From Acidovorax sp. NCPPB 4044 (GTDB lineage Bacteria > Pseudomonadota > Gammaproteobacteria > Burkholderiales > Burkholderiaceae_C): a stretch of DNA of 64,000 nt. Shown here piece after piece: positions 18,483-29,521 of the stretch. Under the pieces are notes generated by a model. It was not told the DNA's origin, ran no database searches, and was given only the letters and a program-made list of their open reading frames with translations. The translations under genes and the position numbers were made by a program. The stretch's first letter is position 1. Each line of letters starts with the position of its first letter. The stretch is from NCBI RefSeq assembly GCF_028069655.1, contig NZ_JAMCOS010000001.1, forward strand, positions 4,928,001-4,992,000, read 5' to 3'.

Positions 18483-20417
18483 CTACACCAGCCCACCCCC
18501 CAGCCGGAACACCGACGCCGCACGCACCAGTTCGTCCGCCTGGGTGCGCAGCCCGTTGGCCGCAGCCGCCATTTCCTCCACCAGCGCGGCGTTCTGCTGT
18601 GTGGCCTGGTCCATCTGCGTCACGGCTTCGCCGACCTGGGCCACGCCCTGGCTCTGTTCCTGGCTCGCCTCGCTGATCTCGCCCATGATCCCGGTCACGC
18701 GCTGGATGGCCTGGACCACTTCGGCCATGGTGGCGCCGGCCTGGTCGGCCAGTTCGCCGCCCTGCTGCACGCGGTCCACGCTGTTGGTGATGAGCGCCTT
18801 GATCTCCTTGGCCGCCTCGGCGCTGCGCCCGGCCAGCGAGCGCACTTCGCCGGCCACGACGGCGAAGCCGCGGCCCTGCTCGCCGGCGCGGGCGGCTTCG
18901 ACGGCGGCGTTGAGGGCGAGGATGTTGGTCTGGAAGGCGATGGAGTCGATCACGCCGATGATGTCGCCGATCCTGGCGGAGGCCTCGCGGATGCCCTGCA
19001 TGGTCTGCACGACCTGCGCCACCACGTCGCCGCCCTGTGCCGCCACGAGGCTCGCGTTCATGGCGAGCTGGTTGGCCTGGCGCGCGTTGTCGGCGTTCTG
19101 GCGCACGGTGGCGGTCATCTGTTCCATCGAGGCCGCGGTTTCCTCCAGGGCGCTCGCCTGGCTTTCGGTGCGGGCCGACAGGTCCATGTTGCCCTGGGCG
19201 ATCTCGGCGCTGGCCGTGGCCACGCCTTCCGCGCCGCCGCGCACCTGGGCCACCATGGGCTTGAGGCGCGCGCGCATCTGCTGCTGCGCGGCGATGAGCC
19301 GGCCCACTTCGTTGGTGCCGTGGGGCACGTCCTCGCCGCCCAGGTTGCCGTCCGCCACGGCGCTGGCCAGTTGCACGGCCTGCGCGAGCGGCCGCGTGAT
19401 CGAGCGCATGAACAGCCCGCCCAGCGCCGTGCCGAGCGCCAGCGCCAGCAGCAGGCCGGCCGCGGCGGCGGCCAGCGCGCGCTGGTCGCTCGCCACGCGG
19501 TTGCGCAGGGCCTCGTCCAGCGTGGCCATGGCGGTGGTGTTGAGCTGGTTCAGTGCTTCCAGCGTGCCGGTGAGCTGGTCGAAATAGTCCTTGGGCGGCG
19601 TGGTGATCTCGATGGCCGAGAGCAGCGCGCGGTCCACCAGCTGGCGCGAGGCCGCCACGCGCTGGCGCACGTCCTGCACCGGGGCGGCCAGCGCCGGGCG
19701 CAGGCGGGTGTCCGCCAGGGCCCGATCGAAGTCGCGGAAGGTGTCGGCCTCGAGTTCGCCCACGCGCTGCTGCAGCGCCTGCAGGGCGCCCTTGCCCTCG
19801 GGCGGCAGGGCCTGGCGCGCGAGGTAGCCCGCGCCCTGGCCGCGCAGCAGGCCGAGCTTCTCGCCCAGCAGCGGCGCATTGACCACGGCGGCCTGGATCA
19901 GGTCCTGCGTGGCCGGATCGGGATCGGTCTGGAATCCATAGTGGTGCAACAGTTCCTCGCCCACGCGCAGCAGCGTACCCACGAGCTGCGTGTGCTGCGC
20001 CAGGCTCTGCGGCGGCTGCAGCGTGCGCGCGGCCACGGCCTGCTCCAGCGTGCGCCAGGCCTGCTCGGCCTCGGTCCAGGCGCGGGCCTGCGCGGTGGGC
20101 ACCTGGGCGTCGGCGAAGGCCTTCGCGGCGTCGGTGAAGGCCTGGTTGAGCGCGTCGCGTGCGGCGGGCCGGCGCGCGGCCAGCACCTCGTCGCCGCCCA
20201 GCATCGCCGCCGACAGGCCCCGGTGCACCTGCAGCCGCTGCACGGCGCGGTTCACCGCGATGAGGGGCGGCGCGCCGCGGCTCTCGTGCTGCGCGGCGGC
20301 GATCTCCTGCAGAGCGCCGCGCACGTACAGCACCGTGGGCAGCGCGCCCATGAGGATCGCGATGGCACCCAGGATCAGGAACTTGTGAAGCAGGCTGAGT
20401 CGGTGCAGCAGGGACAT
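18483..20417 (-). CDS. Methyl-accepting chemotaxis protein
   Basis: A 644-residue inner-membrane chemoreceptor that would signal through CheW/CheA. The start at 20417 ([13 protein letters not shown]) has GGAGA upstream and puts the first membrane helix at about residues 10-30; the open frame runs further but without support. The periplasmic part (about 30-310) contains [19 protein letters not shown], resembling the NIT nitrate/nitrite-sensing type. A second membrane helix lies at about 318-342. A HAMP domain and a signalling domain follow, with the hairpin tip [11 protein letters not shown] region and [21 protein letters not shown]. No C-terminal CheR-tethering pentapeptide is seen. It is transcribed alone. 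Confidence 0.93.
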   Translation of the reverse strand: MSLLHRLSLLHKFLILGAIAILMGALPTVLYVRGALQEIAAAQHESRGAPPLIAVNRAVQRLQVHRGLSAAMLGGDEVLAARRPAARDALNQAFTDAAKAFADAQVPTAQARAWTEAEQAWRTLEQAVAARTLQPPQSLAQHTQLVGTLLRVGEELLHHYGFQTDPDPATQDLIQAAVVNAPLLGEKLGLLRGQGAGYLARQALPPEGKGALQALQQRVGELEADTFRDFDRALADTRLRPALAAPVQDVRQRVAASRQLVDRALLSAIEITTPPKDYFDQLTGTLEALNQLNTTAMATLDEALRNRVASDQRALAAAAAGLLLALALGTALGGLFMRSITRPLAQAVQLASAVADGNLGGEDVPHGTNEVGRLIAAQQQMRARLKPMVAQVRGGAEGVATASAEIAQGNMDLSARTESQASALEETAASMEQMTATVRQNADNARQANQLAMNASLVAAQGGDVVAQVVQTMQGIREASARIGDIIGVIDSIAFQTNILALNAAVEAARAGEQGRGFAVVAGEVRSLAGRSAEAAKEIKALITNSVDRVQQGGELADQAGATMAEVVQAIQRVTGIMGEISEASQEQSQGVAQVGEAVTQMDQATQQNAALVEEMAAAANGLRTQADELVRAASVFRLGGGLV

Positions 20418-20797
20418 GGGTGTCGTCTCCGGTGAAAGGACAGGGGGCCCGCCGGGGGCGGGCCCCGGTGCAGGCATGGCCGCGGGTGGCGGGCGTGTAA
20501 GCAATTGTGGCGGCAGCGCCCATGCAAGGGGCGTGCCGGCAGGCGGAAGTCTTGACCGGCATCAAGGGGCGGCGATCTTCATAATCTCCGGGGTCCGGCC
20601 CACGCCCGCCGGCCCGGCAGTGCCGCCCCGGGGCTCCGCGCCTGATCGTGGCGCCGCCTGCCTCCCCTGGCTTTATCCATTCCCCTGAACCCGCCGCCCA
20701 TGCCCGCCCTGATCGCATCCGTGACCTCGCCCCCTGTCGCTCCCTCCGCGCACCGGCTCCCGGCCTGCAGCGCGCCGGCCCGGCCCGGGAGCGCGCC
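20418..20797. other. Divergent intergenic region between chemoreceptor and exporter
   Basis: A 380-bp non-coding region with the promoters of both divergent genes. It holds a perfect 10-bp GC stem (20444-20453 with 20457-20466, loop GGG) about 27 bases upstream of the chemoreceptor start. If transcribed, it would be a very stable hairpin in that gene's leader. A TTGACC at 20552 and CATAAT at 20580 are too far apart (22 bp) for a standard promoter. The open frame extending the exporter gene back to 20648 shows no coding signs. Confidence 0.5.
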
Positions 20798-21742
20798 ATG
20801 ACGCCGGGCACACCGGCGGCGGCCGCACCCCTCGCCACGCGCGATCTGCTTGCCGCGCTTGCGGTGGTGCTGCTCTGGGGCGTGAATTTCGTGGTCATGA
20901 AGTGGGGCCTGCGCTTCTTCACGCCGTTCCAGCTGGGCGCCATGCGCTACCTGTTCGCGGCGCTGCCGCTGGTGTTCTTCCTGCGCCCACCGACCGTGCG
21001 CTGGCGCTGGGTGGTGCTCTACGGGCTGTTCCAGGGCGTGGGGCAGTTCGGCATGGTGTTCCTCGCGCTGCGCGTGGGGCTCACGGCGGCGCTCGCGAGC
21101 GTGCTCATGCAGACGCAGGTGTTCTTCACCGCGCTCTGGGCGTTCATGCTGCTGCACGAGCGCCCGGGCCGCCCGCTGCTGGCCGGGCTGTCGCTGGCGG
21201 CGATCGGGCTCGTGTGCTTCGGCATGCACTTCACCACGCCGGGGCAGGCGGCGGGCGACGTGACGCTGCTGGGCGTGGCGCTGGCGCTGTGCGGGGCCGC
21301 CTCCTGGGCGGCGTCCAACATCGTGGCGCGGATGGCGCAGAAGGAGTCTCCCGGCTACGAGCCGCTGGCCTTCGTGGCCTGGAGCAGCCTCGTGCCCGTG
21401 CTGCCCTTCATGGCGCTCTCGGCCGCCACCGATGCCGACGCGGGCCGCTGGCTGCACGCCGGGGCCTGGGCCGCGCTGCCCTGGCTGGCCTGGGCCAGCG
21501 TGGCCTACCTGGGCTGGTGCGCCACCATCCTGGGCTACGGCCTCTGGACGGGCCTGCTCACGCGTTACCCCGCCAACCGCGTCGCGCCCTTCAGCCTGGG
21601 CGTGCCGGTCGTGGGGCTCTCGGCCGGCATGTTCGTGCTGGGCGAGAGCGTCTCGCCCTGGCAGTGGGCCGGCGTGGCGGGCGTGGTGGCCGCGCTCGCC
21701 TGCGTGGTGCTGGGGCCGTGGTGGATGGCAAAAAGGGGTTGA
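20798..21742 (+). CDS. eamA: EamA-type DMT family exporter
   Basis: A 314-residue inner-membrane protein with ten predicted helices in two EamA repeats. It follows E. coli EamA (cysteine/O-acetylserine exporter) closely: LLWGVNFVVMKWGL at the start, YGLFQGVGQFG, LASVLMQTQVFFTALWA, the mid-protein SWAASNIVARMA, and RYPANRVAPFSLGVPVVG near the end. The start at 20798 is favoured by GGGAG upstream and by the first helix following immediately; an upstream extension has no coding character. The TGA stop overlaps the first base of a palindromic repeat. The substrate is inferred from similarity only. Confidence 0.85.
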   Translation: MTPGTPAAAAPLATRDLLAALAVVLLWGVNFVVMKWGLRFFTPFQLGAMRYLFAALPLVFFLRPPTVRWRWVVLYGLFQGVGQFGMVFLALRVGLTAALASVLMQTQVFFTALWAFMLLHERPGRPLLAGLSLAAIGLVCFGMHFTTPGQAAGDVTLLGVALALCGAASWAASNIVARMAQKESPGYEPLAFVAWSSLVPVLPFMALSAATDADAGRWLHAGAWAALPWLAWASVAYLGWCATILGYGLWTGLLTRYPANRVAPFSLGVPVVGLSAGMFVLGESVSPWQWAGVAGVVAALACVVLGPWWMAKRG

Positions 21743-21786
21743 TGCCGCCGGATTTATTGAATAGTTTGCTATTTAAAAGATAGCAA
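21742..21786 (+). repeat. Dispersed palindromic repeat, copy 6
   Basis: Canonical copy: ATGCCGCCGGATTTATTGAA, then GTTTGCTAT-TTAAAAG-ATAGCAAAC, a 9-bp perfect arm pair. It sits between convergent 3' ends (the exporter gene and the aspartoacylase-like gene), where a bidirectional terminator would be useful. Confidence 0.87.
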
Positions 21787-21799
21787 ACAGGGCCGTCGC

Positions 21800-22819
21800 C
21801 TAGAGCGGGCTGCGCCGCGCGAAGCGCACCACGGTCACGCCCGCGCGGGCCTGGCGCGTGGACGGCATCACGAGCACGCAGTCGTCGTAGGGCGTGGCGA
21901 CGGGCTCGCCGTCGTTGTCGCCGATCACCGTGCCGGCCTGCGCGATCACCTCCAGCGCCGCCACCGGCCGCGTGAAGCAAAAGCCGCTGCTGCGCGCAAC
22001 CACGGGGCCGGTCACCTCCAGCACCCATTGGCGCGGCGCGTCGGGCAGGCGCCAGCCCGGCAGGGCCTGCGCCTGCACGGTGCCGGCCGCCGCGAGGAAG
22101 CGCGCGCACTGGTCGCGCGCCACGCCGCGGCTGGCCGGGTCGCCATGGAAGCCGCATTCGATCAGCAGCGAGCGCGTGCCCTGCGGGTCGCCCTCTTCGA
22201 CGTCGGGCCGCCCGAAGCGGCCGTAGTCGCGCATGCGCACGCCGTCGCGGTGCCCGGCATCGGCCACCACGTACCCGGGCGCGCCCATGTGCCGCGCGAG
22301 CTGCTGGTTGCGCGCGTGCGGGCCGGTGAGCAGCAGCGGTGCGCCGGGCTCGTGCATGGAATGCAGGTCGAGCAGCCAGTCGGCCTCGCGCACGAAGGGC
22401 CGCAGCGCGGCGGCGCGGCGCCGCTCGGCGGTGGAGGGCGCGTCCAGCCGCTCGTCGCTCCACTGGCGGTTCATGTCTTCCTCGACGAAGCGCGAGGCGT
22501 CGTGGTCCTGCGGGTCGAACCGGTCGAAGGCCGCGAGGTTGCAGAACGCCAGCGTGAGCCGGCCCACCTGCGGGCGGACGCCGGCCTCCAGCAGATCGGC
22601 GAGCGCCCAGGCGCCGCACAGCTCATTGCCGTGCACGAGCGCGGTGATCAGCACATGGCGCCCGGGCCGCCCAGTGTCGAAGCGCCATACGCCTTCGGTG
22701 CCGGTGTTGCCCGCGCGCCAGGGGCCCAGGTCGGGCCGCGGCAGCGCGAAGCGCAGCGGCGCGGGGCCGTTCGACGAGGGCAGGGGCGCTGCGCCGGTGG
22801 TGGGGGTGCGGTCCATCAT
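21800..22819 (-). CDS. Succinylglutamate desuccinylase/aspartoacylase family zinc hydrolase
   Basis: A 339-residue M14-like zinc-dependent deacylase. The zinc and catalytic motifs are visible: HGNELCG (HxxE ligands, about residue 70), DLHSM with the third ligand region, and LIECGFHGD with the catalytic Glu. The family removes acyl groups from N-acylated amino acids; the actual substrate is unknown. The start codon overlaps the stop of the upstream binding-protein gene (ATGA), so the two are translationally coupled. This suggests the hydrolase acts on the compound imported with that binding protein. The choice between two adjacent ATGs is open. Confidence 0.85.
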   Translation of the reverse strand: MMDRTPTTGAAPLPSSNGPAPLRFALPRPDLGPWRAGNTGTEGVWRFDTGRPGRHVLITALVHGNELCGAWALADLLEAGVRPQVGRLTLAFCNLAAFDRFDPQDHDASRFVEEDMNRQWSDERLDAPSTAERRRAAALRPFVREADWLLDLHSMHEPGAPLLLTGPHARNQQLARHMGAPGYVVADAGHRDGVRMRDYGRFGRPDVEEGDPQGTRSLLIECGFHGDPASRGVARDQCARFLAAAGTVQAQALPGWRLPDAPRQWVLEVTGPVVARSSGFCFTRPVAALEVIAQAGTVIGDNDGEPVATPYDDCVLVMPSTRQARAGVTVVRFARRSPL

Positions 22820-23886
22820 TCCTCGATCCTGGCGAATTCGACGATCTTGCGGTACTTGGCCACTTCCGAGGCCAGGAACGCGTCGGTGTCCACGGTGGGC
22901 GAGGCCACGGCGCCGCCGCTGGCCTCCATCTTCTTGCGGAAGTCGGGCGACTGCAGCGCGTCGCGCGTCGCCCGGCGCAGCCGCTCGGCCACGGGGCGCG
23001 GCAGGCCGGCCGGGCCCATGAGCGCGAACCACACGCCGATGTCGACGTTCTTGAACTGCGGCAGTTCCGCTAGCGCGGGGATCTCGGGCGCCACCGCCGA
23101 GCGGCGCGCCTCCGTCGTGCCCAGCGCCACCAGTTTGCCGCTGCGGATGTGCGGCAGGCCGCTGGAGAGCACGAACACGCCGTACTCGATGTTGTTGCCC
23201 AGCAGGTCGTTGGCGAGCGGTGCCACGCCGCGGTAGGGGATGTGCGTCATGAAGAGCTGGCCCTGCTCCTTGACCATCTCGCCGGCCAGGTGCAGCGCGG
23301 TGCCCACGCCCGAGCTGCCGTAGCTCGCCTTGCCGGGCTGCGAACGCACGCGCTGCACGAAATCCGCCGCGCTCTTCACGCCCGAGCCGGTGGACGCCAC
23401 CAGCACCAGCGGCTGCGAGCCGATGAGCGCCAGCGCCGTGAAATCCTTGATGTCGTACTTGACCTTCTTCGTCACGAGCCGGTTGATCGCGATCTCGTTG
23501 CTCGCACCCACGAGCAGCGTGTAGCCGTCCGGGGCGCTGGACGCCACCTTCTGCGCGCCGATCGCGCCGCCGGCACCGCCGATGTTCTCGATCACCACCG
23601 GCACGCCCAGGCGCGTGGACAGCTCCGTCGCCAGCGTGCGCGCCGTGAGGTCGGTGCTGCCGCCGGGCGGGTAGCCCACGACGATGGTGATCGGTTTCGT
23701 GGGATAGGCCGCGGCGGCATCCTGCGGCTGCGCCCGGGCCCCCTGCAGCGGGGCCAGCGCGGCCGTGGCGGCGGCCAGGGCCGCGAACGCCGCCCGCAGG
23801 CCGAGGCGGCGGGCCGGGGACGCGGCGGCGGCGTGACGCCGGAGGGCAGAGCGTGCGGGCACCGGGGGCGTGTATCGATGGGGCAT
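22816..23886 (-). CDS. Tripartite tricarboxylate transporter (Bug/TctC) substrate-binding protein
   Basis: A 356-residue periplasmic binding protein. An N-terminal signal with twin-arginine-like or basic residues (ALRRHAAAASPARRLGLRA) and a hydrophobic stretch ends GARAQ at about residue 53. The mature part has the Bug family hallmarks YPTKPITIVVGYPPGGSTD, a GGAGGAIGA loop and VGASNEIAIN. The start is supported by AGGGAAG upstream. Betaproteobacteria have many such proteins, often orphaned from membrane components as here. Upstream is a LysR-type gene on the same strand and downstream a coupled acyl-amino-acid hydrolase, so I infer uptake of an acylated or dicarboxylic compound. Confidence 0.92.
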   Translation of the reverse strand: MPHRYTPPVPARSALRRHAAAASPARRLGLRAAFAALAAATAALAPLQGARAQPQDAAAAYPTKPITIVVGYPPGGSTDLTARTLATELSTRLGVPVVIENIGGAGGAIGAQKVASSAPDGYTLLVGASNEIAINRLVTKKVKYDIKDFTALALIGSQPLVLVASTGSGVKSAADFVQRVRSQPGKASYGSSGVGTALHLAGEMVKEQGQLFMTHIPYRGVAPLANDLLGNNIEYGVFVLSSGLPHIRSGKLVALGTTEARRSAVAPEIPALAELPQFKNVDIGVWFALMGPAGLPRPVAERLRRATRDALQSPDFRKKMEASGGAVASPTVDTDAFLASEVAKYRKIVEFARIEE

Positions 23887-24013
23887 GGGGGCTTCCCTGG
23901 AGTGGTGGTCGTGCCGCGATTCTCCGGAGCCGGCCCCGCGCCGCGGGTGCCGAAACGGCACGCAGCCGTGCTGTTTCGGCACGCGGTGCGCCGCCGCGAC
24001 GCGGCCGTGGAGG

Positions 24014-24967
24014 TCAGGTGCGAGCGAGGGCCCGCCAGACCGTCTCTGCCGTGCTGCCGAGCCGGCGCTTGGGGCGCACGAGCCGCACGTCGAACCGCTG
24101 CTCCAGGCGCCGGTCGCCCGCGGGCGCGAGCGTGCCGGCCTGGCAGTCGGCGCGCACCATGGACCACGGCAGCCATGCCACGCCCAGGCCGCGGTGCACG
24201 TATTCGTACTGCGCGTCCGCCGAATCGCATTCGATGGTGCGGCGCAGGCGCGGCGAGAGCGGATGCCGCGCGAGCAGGTCTTCCACCAGCCGGCCCAGCG
24301 CCAGCGTGTCGGCATAGGCGAGGTAGGGCACCGCCGGCCCCTCGGCGGACAGCGCATGCTGCGGGGCGCGCTGCGCATTGGCGCGCGACACCGGCACCAG
24401 GCGGTCGGTGGCGAGCGTGGTGTGCGTGTACACGCGGCCGTCCAGCCGCACCGCGAGCGCGGGATGGTGGTAGCCGAGCCAGAAGTCGGCCTCGCCGCGC
24501 TCCAGCATCGCCACGGTCTGCGCGAGGCCGTTCGTGACCACGCGCAGCTCCGCGCTCTGCAGGGCCGTGCGCACGCGCGGCAGCGCATCGGCGAGCACCG
24601 TGCGCGCCAGCGTGCGTCCCGTGGCGATGGTGACCGAGCGGGCCTGCCGCCCCGCGATGGCGCGCAGCTCTTCCTGCGATTGCGACAGCTCCCGCGCGAG
24701 CTGCTCGGCGGTGTCGAGAAACGCGGTGCCCGCGGCCGTCAGCCGCACGGGGCCGCCGGAGCGGGCCGCATCGGCCGCCACGCCGCCGCTGCCGTCAGCG
24801 CCTTCGGCGCCCGCGCCGCGCTCCACGAGCGCGACCCTGGCCCAGGCTTCGAGCGCCCGGATGCGCCGCCCGAACGCCGGGTGCGTCACATGCCGCACCT
24901 CGGCCGCGCGCGTGAAGCTGCGCTCGCGCGCCAGCGCGATGAAGTCTTCCACCCATTTGAGCTGCAT
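24014..24967 (-). CDS. LysR family transcriptional regulator
   Basis: A 317-residue regulator. The N-terminal winged helix-turn-helix is clear (WVEDFIALARERSFTRAAEV, with HPAFGRRIRALE as recognition part). It has an unusual 20-residue Gly/Ala-rich insertion at about 52-72, where most LysR proteins go straight on to the linker helix. The C-terminal part has the two-lobed effector-binding fold. It is the first of three minus-strand genes, 127 bases upstream of the TctC-type gene, and probably controls them. The insertion is GC-rich and low complexity, so it may be a tolerated loop. Confidence 0.88.
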   Translation of the reverse strand: MQLKWVEDFIALARERSFTRAAEVRHVTHPAFGRRIRALEAWARVALVERGAGAEGADGSGGVAADAARSGGPVRLTAAGTAFLDTAEQLARELSQSQEELRAIAGRQARSVTIATGRTLARTVLADALPRVRTALQSAELRVVTNGLAQTVAMLERGEADFWLGYHHPALAVRLDGRVYTHTTLATDRLVPVSRANAQRAPQHALSAEGPAVPYLAYADTLALGRLVEDLLARHPLSPRLRRTIECDSADAQYEYVHRGLGVAWLPWSMVRADCQAGTLAPAGDRRLEQRFDVRLVRPKRRLGSTAETVWRALART

Positions 24968-25021
24968 GGCTGGCGATGCGGGCAGGCAGGCCGCGTGCGC
25001 GCCGCGTTCCCTTGCGGGCCT

Positions 25022-25846
25022 TCAGCGCCGCGCCGCGTTCAGCGCATCGCGCGTGGCCTGCGCGGCCAGGCGGGCCGCGGCGGCGAAATCGTCGCCACCG
25101 CTCGCGTACAGGATGGCGCGCGAGGAGTTCACCACGATGGGCCCGCCCGCGCGCAGCCCGGCGCGCACCGTGGCGGCCGCATCGCCGCCCTGGGCGCCCA
25201 CGCCCGGGATCAGCAGCGGCAGCGTCGGCGCCAGGGCGCGCACGCGCTCGATCTCGGCGGGGTAGGTCGCGCCCACCACGAGGCCGAGCTGGCCGTTGCG
25301 GTTCCACGGCCCCTGCGCCTGCCGCGCGATGTGCTCGAACAGCAGCGGCTGCCCTTCCACGCTCGCGAGGCGCTGGCTCTGCAGGTCGTCGCCGCCGGGG
25401 TTGGACGTGCGGCACAGCAGGAACGCGCCCTTGCCGTGGTAGGCCAGGTAGGGCGCGATGGAGTCGAAGCCCATGAACGGCGAGAGCGTCACCGCGTCGG
25501 CGCCGTAGCGCTCGAAGGCCTCGATCGCGTACTGCTCGGCCGTGGAGCCGATGTCGCCGCGCTTGGCGTCCAGGATCACGGGCACGTGCGGCGCGGCGGT
25601 GCGCATGTGGCGGACGAGGCGCTCGAGCTGCTCTTCGGCACGGTGCGCCGCGAAGTAGGCGATCTGCGGCTTGAACGCGCAGGCCAGGTCGGCCGTGGCA
25701 TCGACGATCGCGGCGCAGAAGTCGTAGATCCGGCCCGCGTCGCCGCGCAGCGCGGCGGGGAAGCGCGCGGGCTCGGGGTCGAGCCCCACGCAGAGCAGGG
25801 AGTCGTTGCGCGCGGTCGCGTCCCGCAGTTGGTCGAGAAAGGTCAT
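25022..25846 (-). CDS. pyrF: Orotidine 5'-phosphate decarboxylase (type 2)
   Basis: A 274-residue enzyme that decarboxylates OMP to UMP, the last step of pyrimidine synthesis. It belongs to the longer subfamily found in beta-proteobacteria and mycobacteria. Visible motifs are [20 protein letters not shown] and the catalytic [12 protein letters not shown] (Lys and two Asp). The phosphate loop is near [10 protein letters not shown] and [10 protein letters not shown]. The start at 25846 (MTFLDQL) is preferred for GGAATGG upstream and family length; in-frame ATGs also occur at 25855 and 25876. It is separated from pgk by a palindromic repeat. Confidence 0.95.
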   Translation of the reverse strand: MTFLDQLRDATARNDSLLCVGLDPEPARFPAALRGDAGRIYDFCAAIVDATADLACAFKPQIAYFAAHRAEEQLERLVRHMRTAAPHVPVILDAKRGDIGSTAEQYAIEAFERYGADAVTLSPFMGFDSIAPYLAYHGKGAFLLCRTSNPGGDDLQSQRLASVEGQPLLFEHIARQAQGPWNRNGQLGLVVGATYPAEIERVRALAPTLPLLIPGVGAQGGDAAATVRAGLRAGGPIVVNSSRAILYASGGDDFAAAARLAAQATRDALNAARR

Positions 25847-25874
25847 GGCCGCCATTCCAGGTCGAAAGTGCCGC

Positions 25875-25919
25875 ATGCCGCCGGTTTCATTGCGAATGCA
25901 GCTATGTTTTTTATAGCAA
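25875..25919 (+). repeat. Dispersed palindromic repeat, copy 7
   Basis: Head ATGCCGCCGGTTTCATTGCG and arms GCTATGTTTTTTATAGC. It lies between pyrF and pgk, immediately beyond the pgk stop. Confidence 0.78.
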
Positions 25920-25927
25920 ATGCGGAA

Positions 25928-27124
<1,197 letters not shown>

Positions 27125-27270
27125 GGGGAGAGCTGGAGGGGGTGGGAAGCCCGGGCCGGCCATCGGGTGGCGGGCGCTGGGGCGGCGGCGAAAAAAAACT
27201 GCGCCGGATTGTAGGCGCCGCACCGGGCGGCCTTCCGTAGGCCGGGGCCGGCACCGCCGCAGCGGCGGCG

Positions 27271-27606
27271 CTACCAGCCCAGGCCGATGTGCAGCGGCAG
27301 GTAGACCGCCATGCCCACGCAGATCGTGCCCAGGATGCCGCGGCGCCAGAAGTAATAGGCCACGGCGCAGGCCATGGCCGGCAGGCGCGCATCCTGCAGC
27401 GTGCCGATGAGTTCGCCGCGCGACATGAACAGCTCGGGCGCGATCACCGCCGCCAGCGCGGCGAGCGGCGCGTACTTGAGGCCGCGCTTGAGCCAGTCGG
27501 GCATCGGCACTTCGTTCTCGGGGATCATGAAGAACGCGCGCGTCACCAGCGTGATCACCGCCAGCCCGAGGATCGCGATGGCGGTTTCGGTCACCGAAGC
27601 GTCCAT
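27271..27606 (-). CDS. azlD: AzlD family branched-chain amino acid exporter subunit
   Basis: A 111-residue membrane protein with about four helices, the small partner of AzlC. The typical N-terminus [11 protein letters not shown] and the later [17 protein letters not shown] are present. It starts 34 bases after azlC on the same strand, the standard order. Together they would export branched-chain or related amino acids across the inner membrane. Confidence 0.88.
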   Translation of the reverse strand: MDASVTETAIAILGLAVITLVTRAFFMIPENEVPMPDWLKRGLKYAPLAALAAVIAPELFMSRGELIGTLQDARLPAMACAVAYYFWRRGILGTICVGMAVYLPLHIGLGW

Positions 27607-27640
27607 GCCGCCTCCCCGTCGCGTTGCGTGCGGCGGCCCG

Positions 27641-28507
27641 TCATGGGTGTTCCTCCTCGCGCAGCGGTACCACGTCGCCGTCTTCCACGTCCTTCTTCTC
27701 CTGGGGCCGCAGCGCGCCGTGCGCGGGCACCAGCCGCACTTCGGGCCGGCGGCGCAGGTGGCGGTCCACCGTCTCGATGATGAGGCCCGCCGCCACGGCG
27801 GCCGCGATCGCGACGAGGATGTTGAGCTTGAGCGGCAGCGAGAACGCGGCGATCGCCGCCGTCATCGCCACGCCCGTGGCCAGCCACGTGGCCCGGTCGA
27901 ACAGCATGGACAGCAGCACGCCCAGCAGCGCCAGCACGCCCGCGAAGCCCAGGCCCCAGGACAGCGGCACGGCATTCGCGAACAGGATGCCGGCGATCGA
28001 GGGGATCTGCCACGAGCACCAGTTGAGCACCGCCGCGCCCCAGAAGTAAGGCACCTGCTCGGCCTGCGGCTCGGGCTTGGGGAAGCGCTTCATGAAGGCC
28101 ACGAAGATCACGTCGCCGCTGAAATAGCCCACCGCCAGGCGCTGGCGGCGCGGCAGCCAGGCGAAATAGCTGCGCCACATGCTGCTGAAGATCACGAAGC
28201 GCAGGTTCACGCACGAGGCCGCGAGCCACATCACCCAGAGCGGCGCGCCCGCGGAGAGCAGCGGCAGCACCGAGAGCTGCGCGCTGCCGGCATACACCGT
28301 GAGCGACATGAAGATCGCCATGGGGGCCGACAGCCCGCTCTTGACCATGGCCACGCCGGTCACGAGGCCCCACGCGCCGATGCCCACGCTGGTGCCGATC
28401 ATGTCGGTCATGCCCAGCCGGAAATAGGGGTGGCGCACGATCTCGCCGGCGGACGGCACCGCCTGCGGTGTTTCGGAGGCAGGCGGGGATCCGCCGTCCA
28501 CGCTCAT
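27641..28507 (-). CDS. azlC: AzlC family ABC-independent amino acid exporter subunit
   Basis: A 288-residue inner-membrane protein with about seven helices; signatures include GVATGVAMV-like [18 protein letters not shown]-like [14 protein letters not shown] and [12 protein letters not shown]. It is a little longer than usual because of a charged C-terminal tail ([19 protein letters not shown]). The start codon overlaps the fmt stop (ATGA), so it is translationally coupled to fmt. Confidence 0.9.
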   Translation of the reverse strand: MSVDGGSPPASETPQAVPSAGEIVRHPYFRLGMTDMIGTSVGIGAWGLVTGVAMVKSGLSAPMAIFMSLTVYAGSAQLSVLPLLSAGAPLWVMWLAASCVNLRFVIFSSMWRSYFAWLPRRQRLAVGYFSGDVIFVAFMKRFPKPEPQAEQVPYFWGAAVLNWCSWQIPSIAGILFANAVPLSWGLGFAGVLALLGVLLSMLFDRATWLATGVAMTAAIAAFSLPLKLNILVAIAAAVAAGLIIETVDRHLRRRPEVRLVPAHGALRPQEKKDVEDGDVVPLREEEHP

Positions 28508-29478
28508 GCGGGCGCCCCGCCGCCGAGCACCAGGCCCGGCGCCAGCGGATGGCCGCGCAGGAAGTCGCCCACCGGCAGCCGCTTGCCGCCCGCGCGCTGC
28601 AGCACGGCCAGGCGCAGCACGCCCGAGCCGCAGGCCACGTCCACGCCGGTGTCTTGCACGGCCAGCACCTGCCCGGCAGCGGCGCCCGCCGGGGCCGCCG
28701 CGCCCGTGGGCTCGCAGGCCCAGACCTTGATGGTTTCCGCGCCGAGCTGCGTCGATGCCCCCGGGAACGGGTCGAACGCGCGCACGCGCCGGTCGATGGC
28801 CTCGGCGGCCAGGCGCCAGTCGATGGCGCTCTCGGCCTTCTCGATCTTGTGGGCGTAGGTCACGCCCTCGGGCGGCTGGGGCGTGGCGGTGAGTCCGCCG
28901 CAGGCCGCCAGCTCCAGCGCCTCCACGATCAGGCGCCCGCCCAGGCCGGCCAGCCGGCCGTGCAGCGTGGCGGTGGTGTCGGCGGCCGCGATGGGGTTTC
29001 TTTCCACCAGCAGCATGGCGCCGGTGTCGAGGCCCGCGTCCATTTGCATGATGGTCACGCCGGTCTCGGCATCGCCCGCTTCGATCGCACGGTGGATGGG
29101 CGCCGCGCCGCGCCAGCGCGGCAGCAGGCTCGCGTGGATGTTGAGGCAGCCGAGCCGGGGCAGGTCGAGCACCCACTGCGGCAGGATCAGGCCATAGGCC
29201 GCGACCACCATGGCATCGGCCCCGGCGGCCTCCAGGGCCGCGCGCGCGGCGGCGGCGTCTTCCGGGAATTTGCCGTCCAGCCGCAGGCCGCGAGGCTGCG
29301 CCACGGGAATGCCGTGGTCCAGGGCGCACTGCTTGACGGGCGAGGCCTGCAGCTTCATGCCGCGGCCGGCGGGGCGGTCGGGCTGGGTGAGCACGAGCGG
29401 CACCTCGATGCCGGCGGCCAACAGGCGTTCCAGGGCCACCCGCGCGAAGTCGGGCGTGCCCGCAAAAATGGTCTTCAT
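28504..29478 (-). CDS. fmt: Methionyl-tRNA formyltransferase
   Basis: A 324-residue enzyme that formylates initiator Met-tRNA using 10-formyl-tetrahydrofolate. The N-terminal domain starts [12 protein letters not shown], with the folate-binding and catalytic segments [22 protein letters not shown] and [15 protein letters not shown] (Asn, His and Asp of the active site). The tRNA-binding C-terminal domain follows. The frame continues nine codons upstream without conservation. It is the third gene in a minus-strand series: def, lipoprotein, fmt, azlC and azlD. Peptide deformylase, which removes the formyl group fmt adds, is two genes upstream. Confidence 0.96.
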   Translation of the reverse strand: MKTIFAGTPDFARVALERLLAAGIEVPLVLTQPDRPAGRGMKLQASPVKQCALDHGIPVAQPRGLRLDGKFPEDAAAARAALEAAGADAMVVAAYGLILPQWVLDLPRLGCLNIHASLLPRWRGAAPIHRAIEAGDAETGVTIMQMDAGLDTGAMLLVERNPIAAADTTATLHGRLAGLGGRLIVEALELAACGGLTATPQPPEGVTYAHKIEKAESAIDWRLAAEAIDRRVRAFDPFPGASTQLGAETIKVWACEPTGAAAPAGAAAGQVLAVQDTGVDVACGSGVLRLAVLQRAGGKRLPVGDFLRGHPLAPGLVLGGGAPA

Positions 29479-29521
29479 GGCAGCAGGAAAGGGAGCGCCC
29501 GCCAAGAGGGCGCCGGGTCGG

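Noticed and set aside
20552..20585. TTGACC and CATAAT as a sigma-70 promoter for the exporter.
   Set aside because: The 22-bp spacing is outside the workable range.
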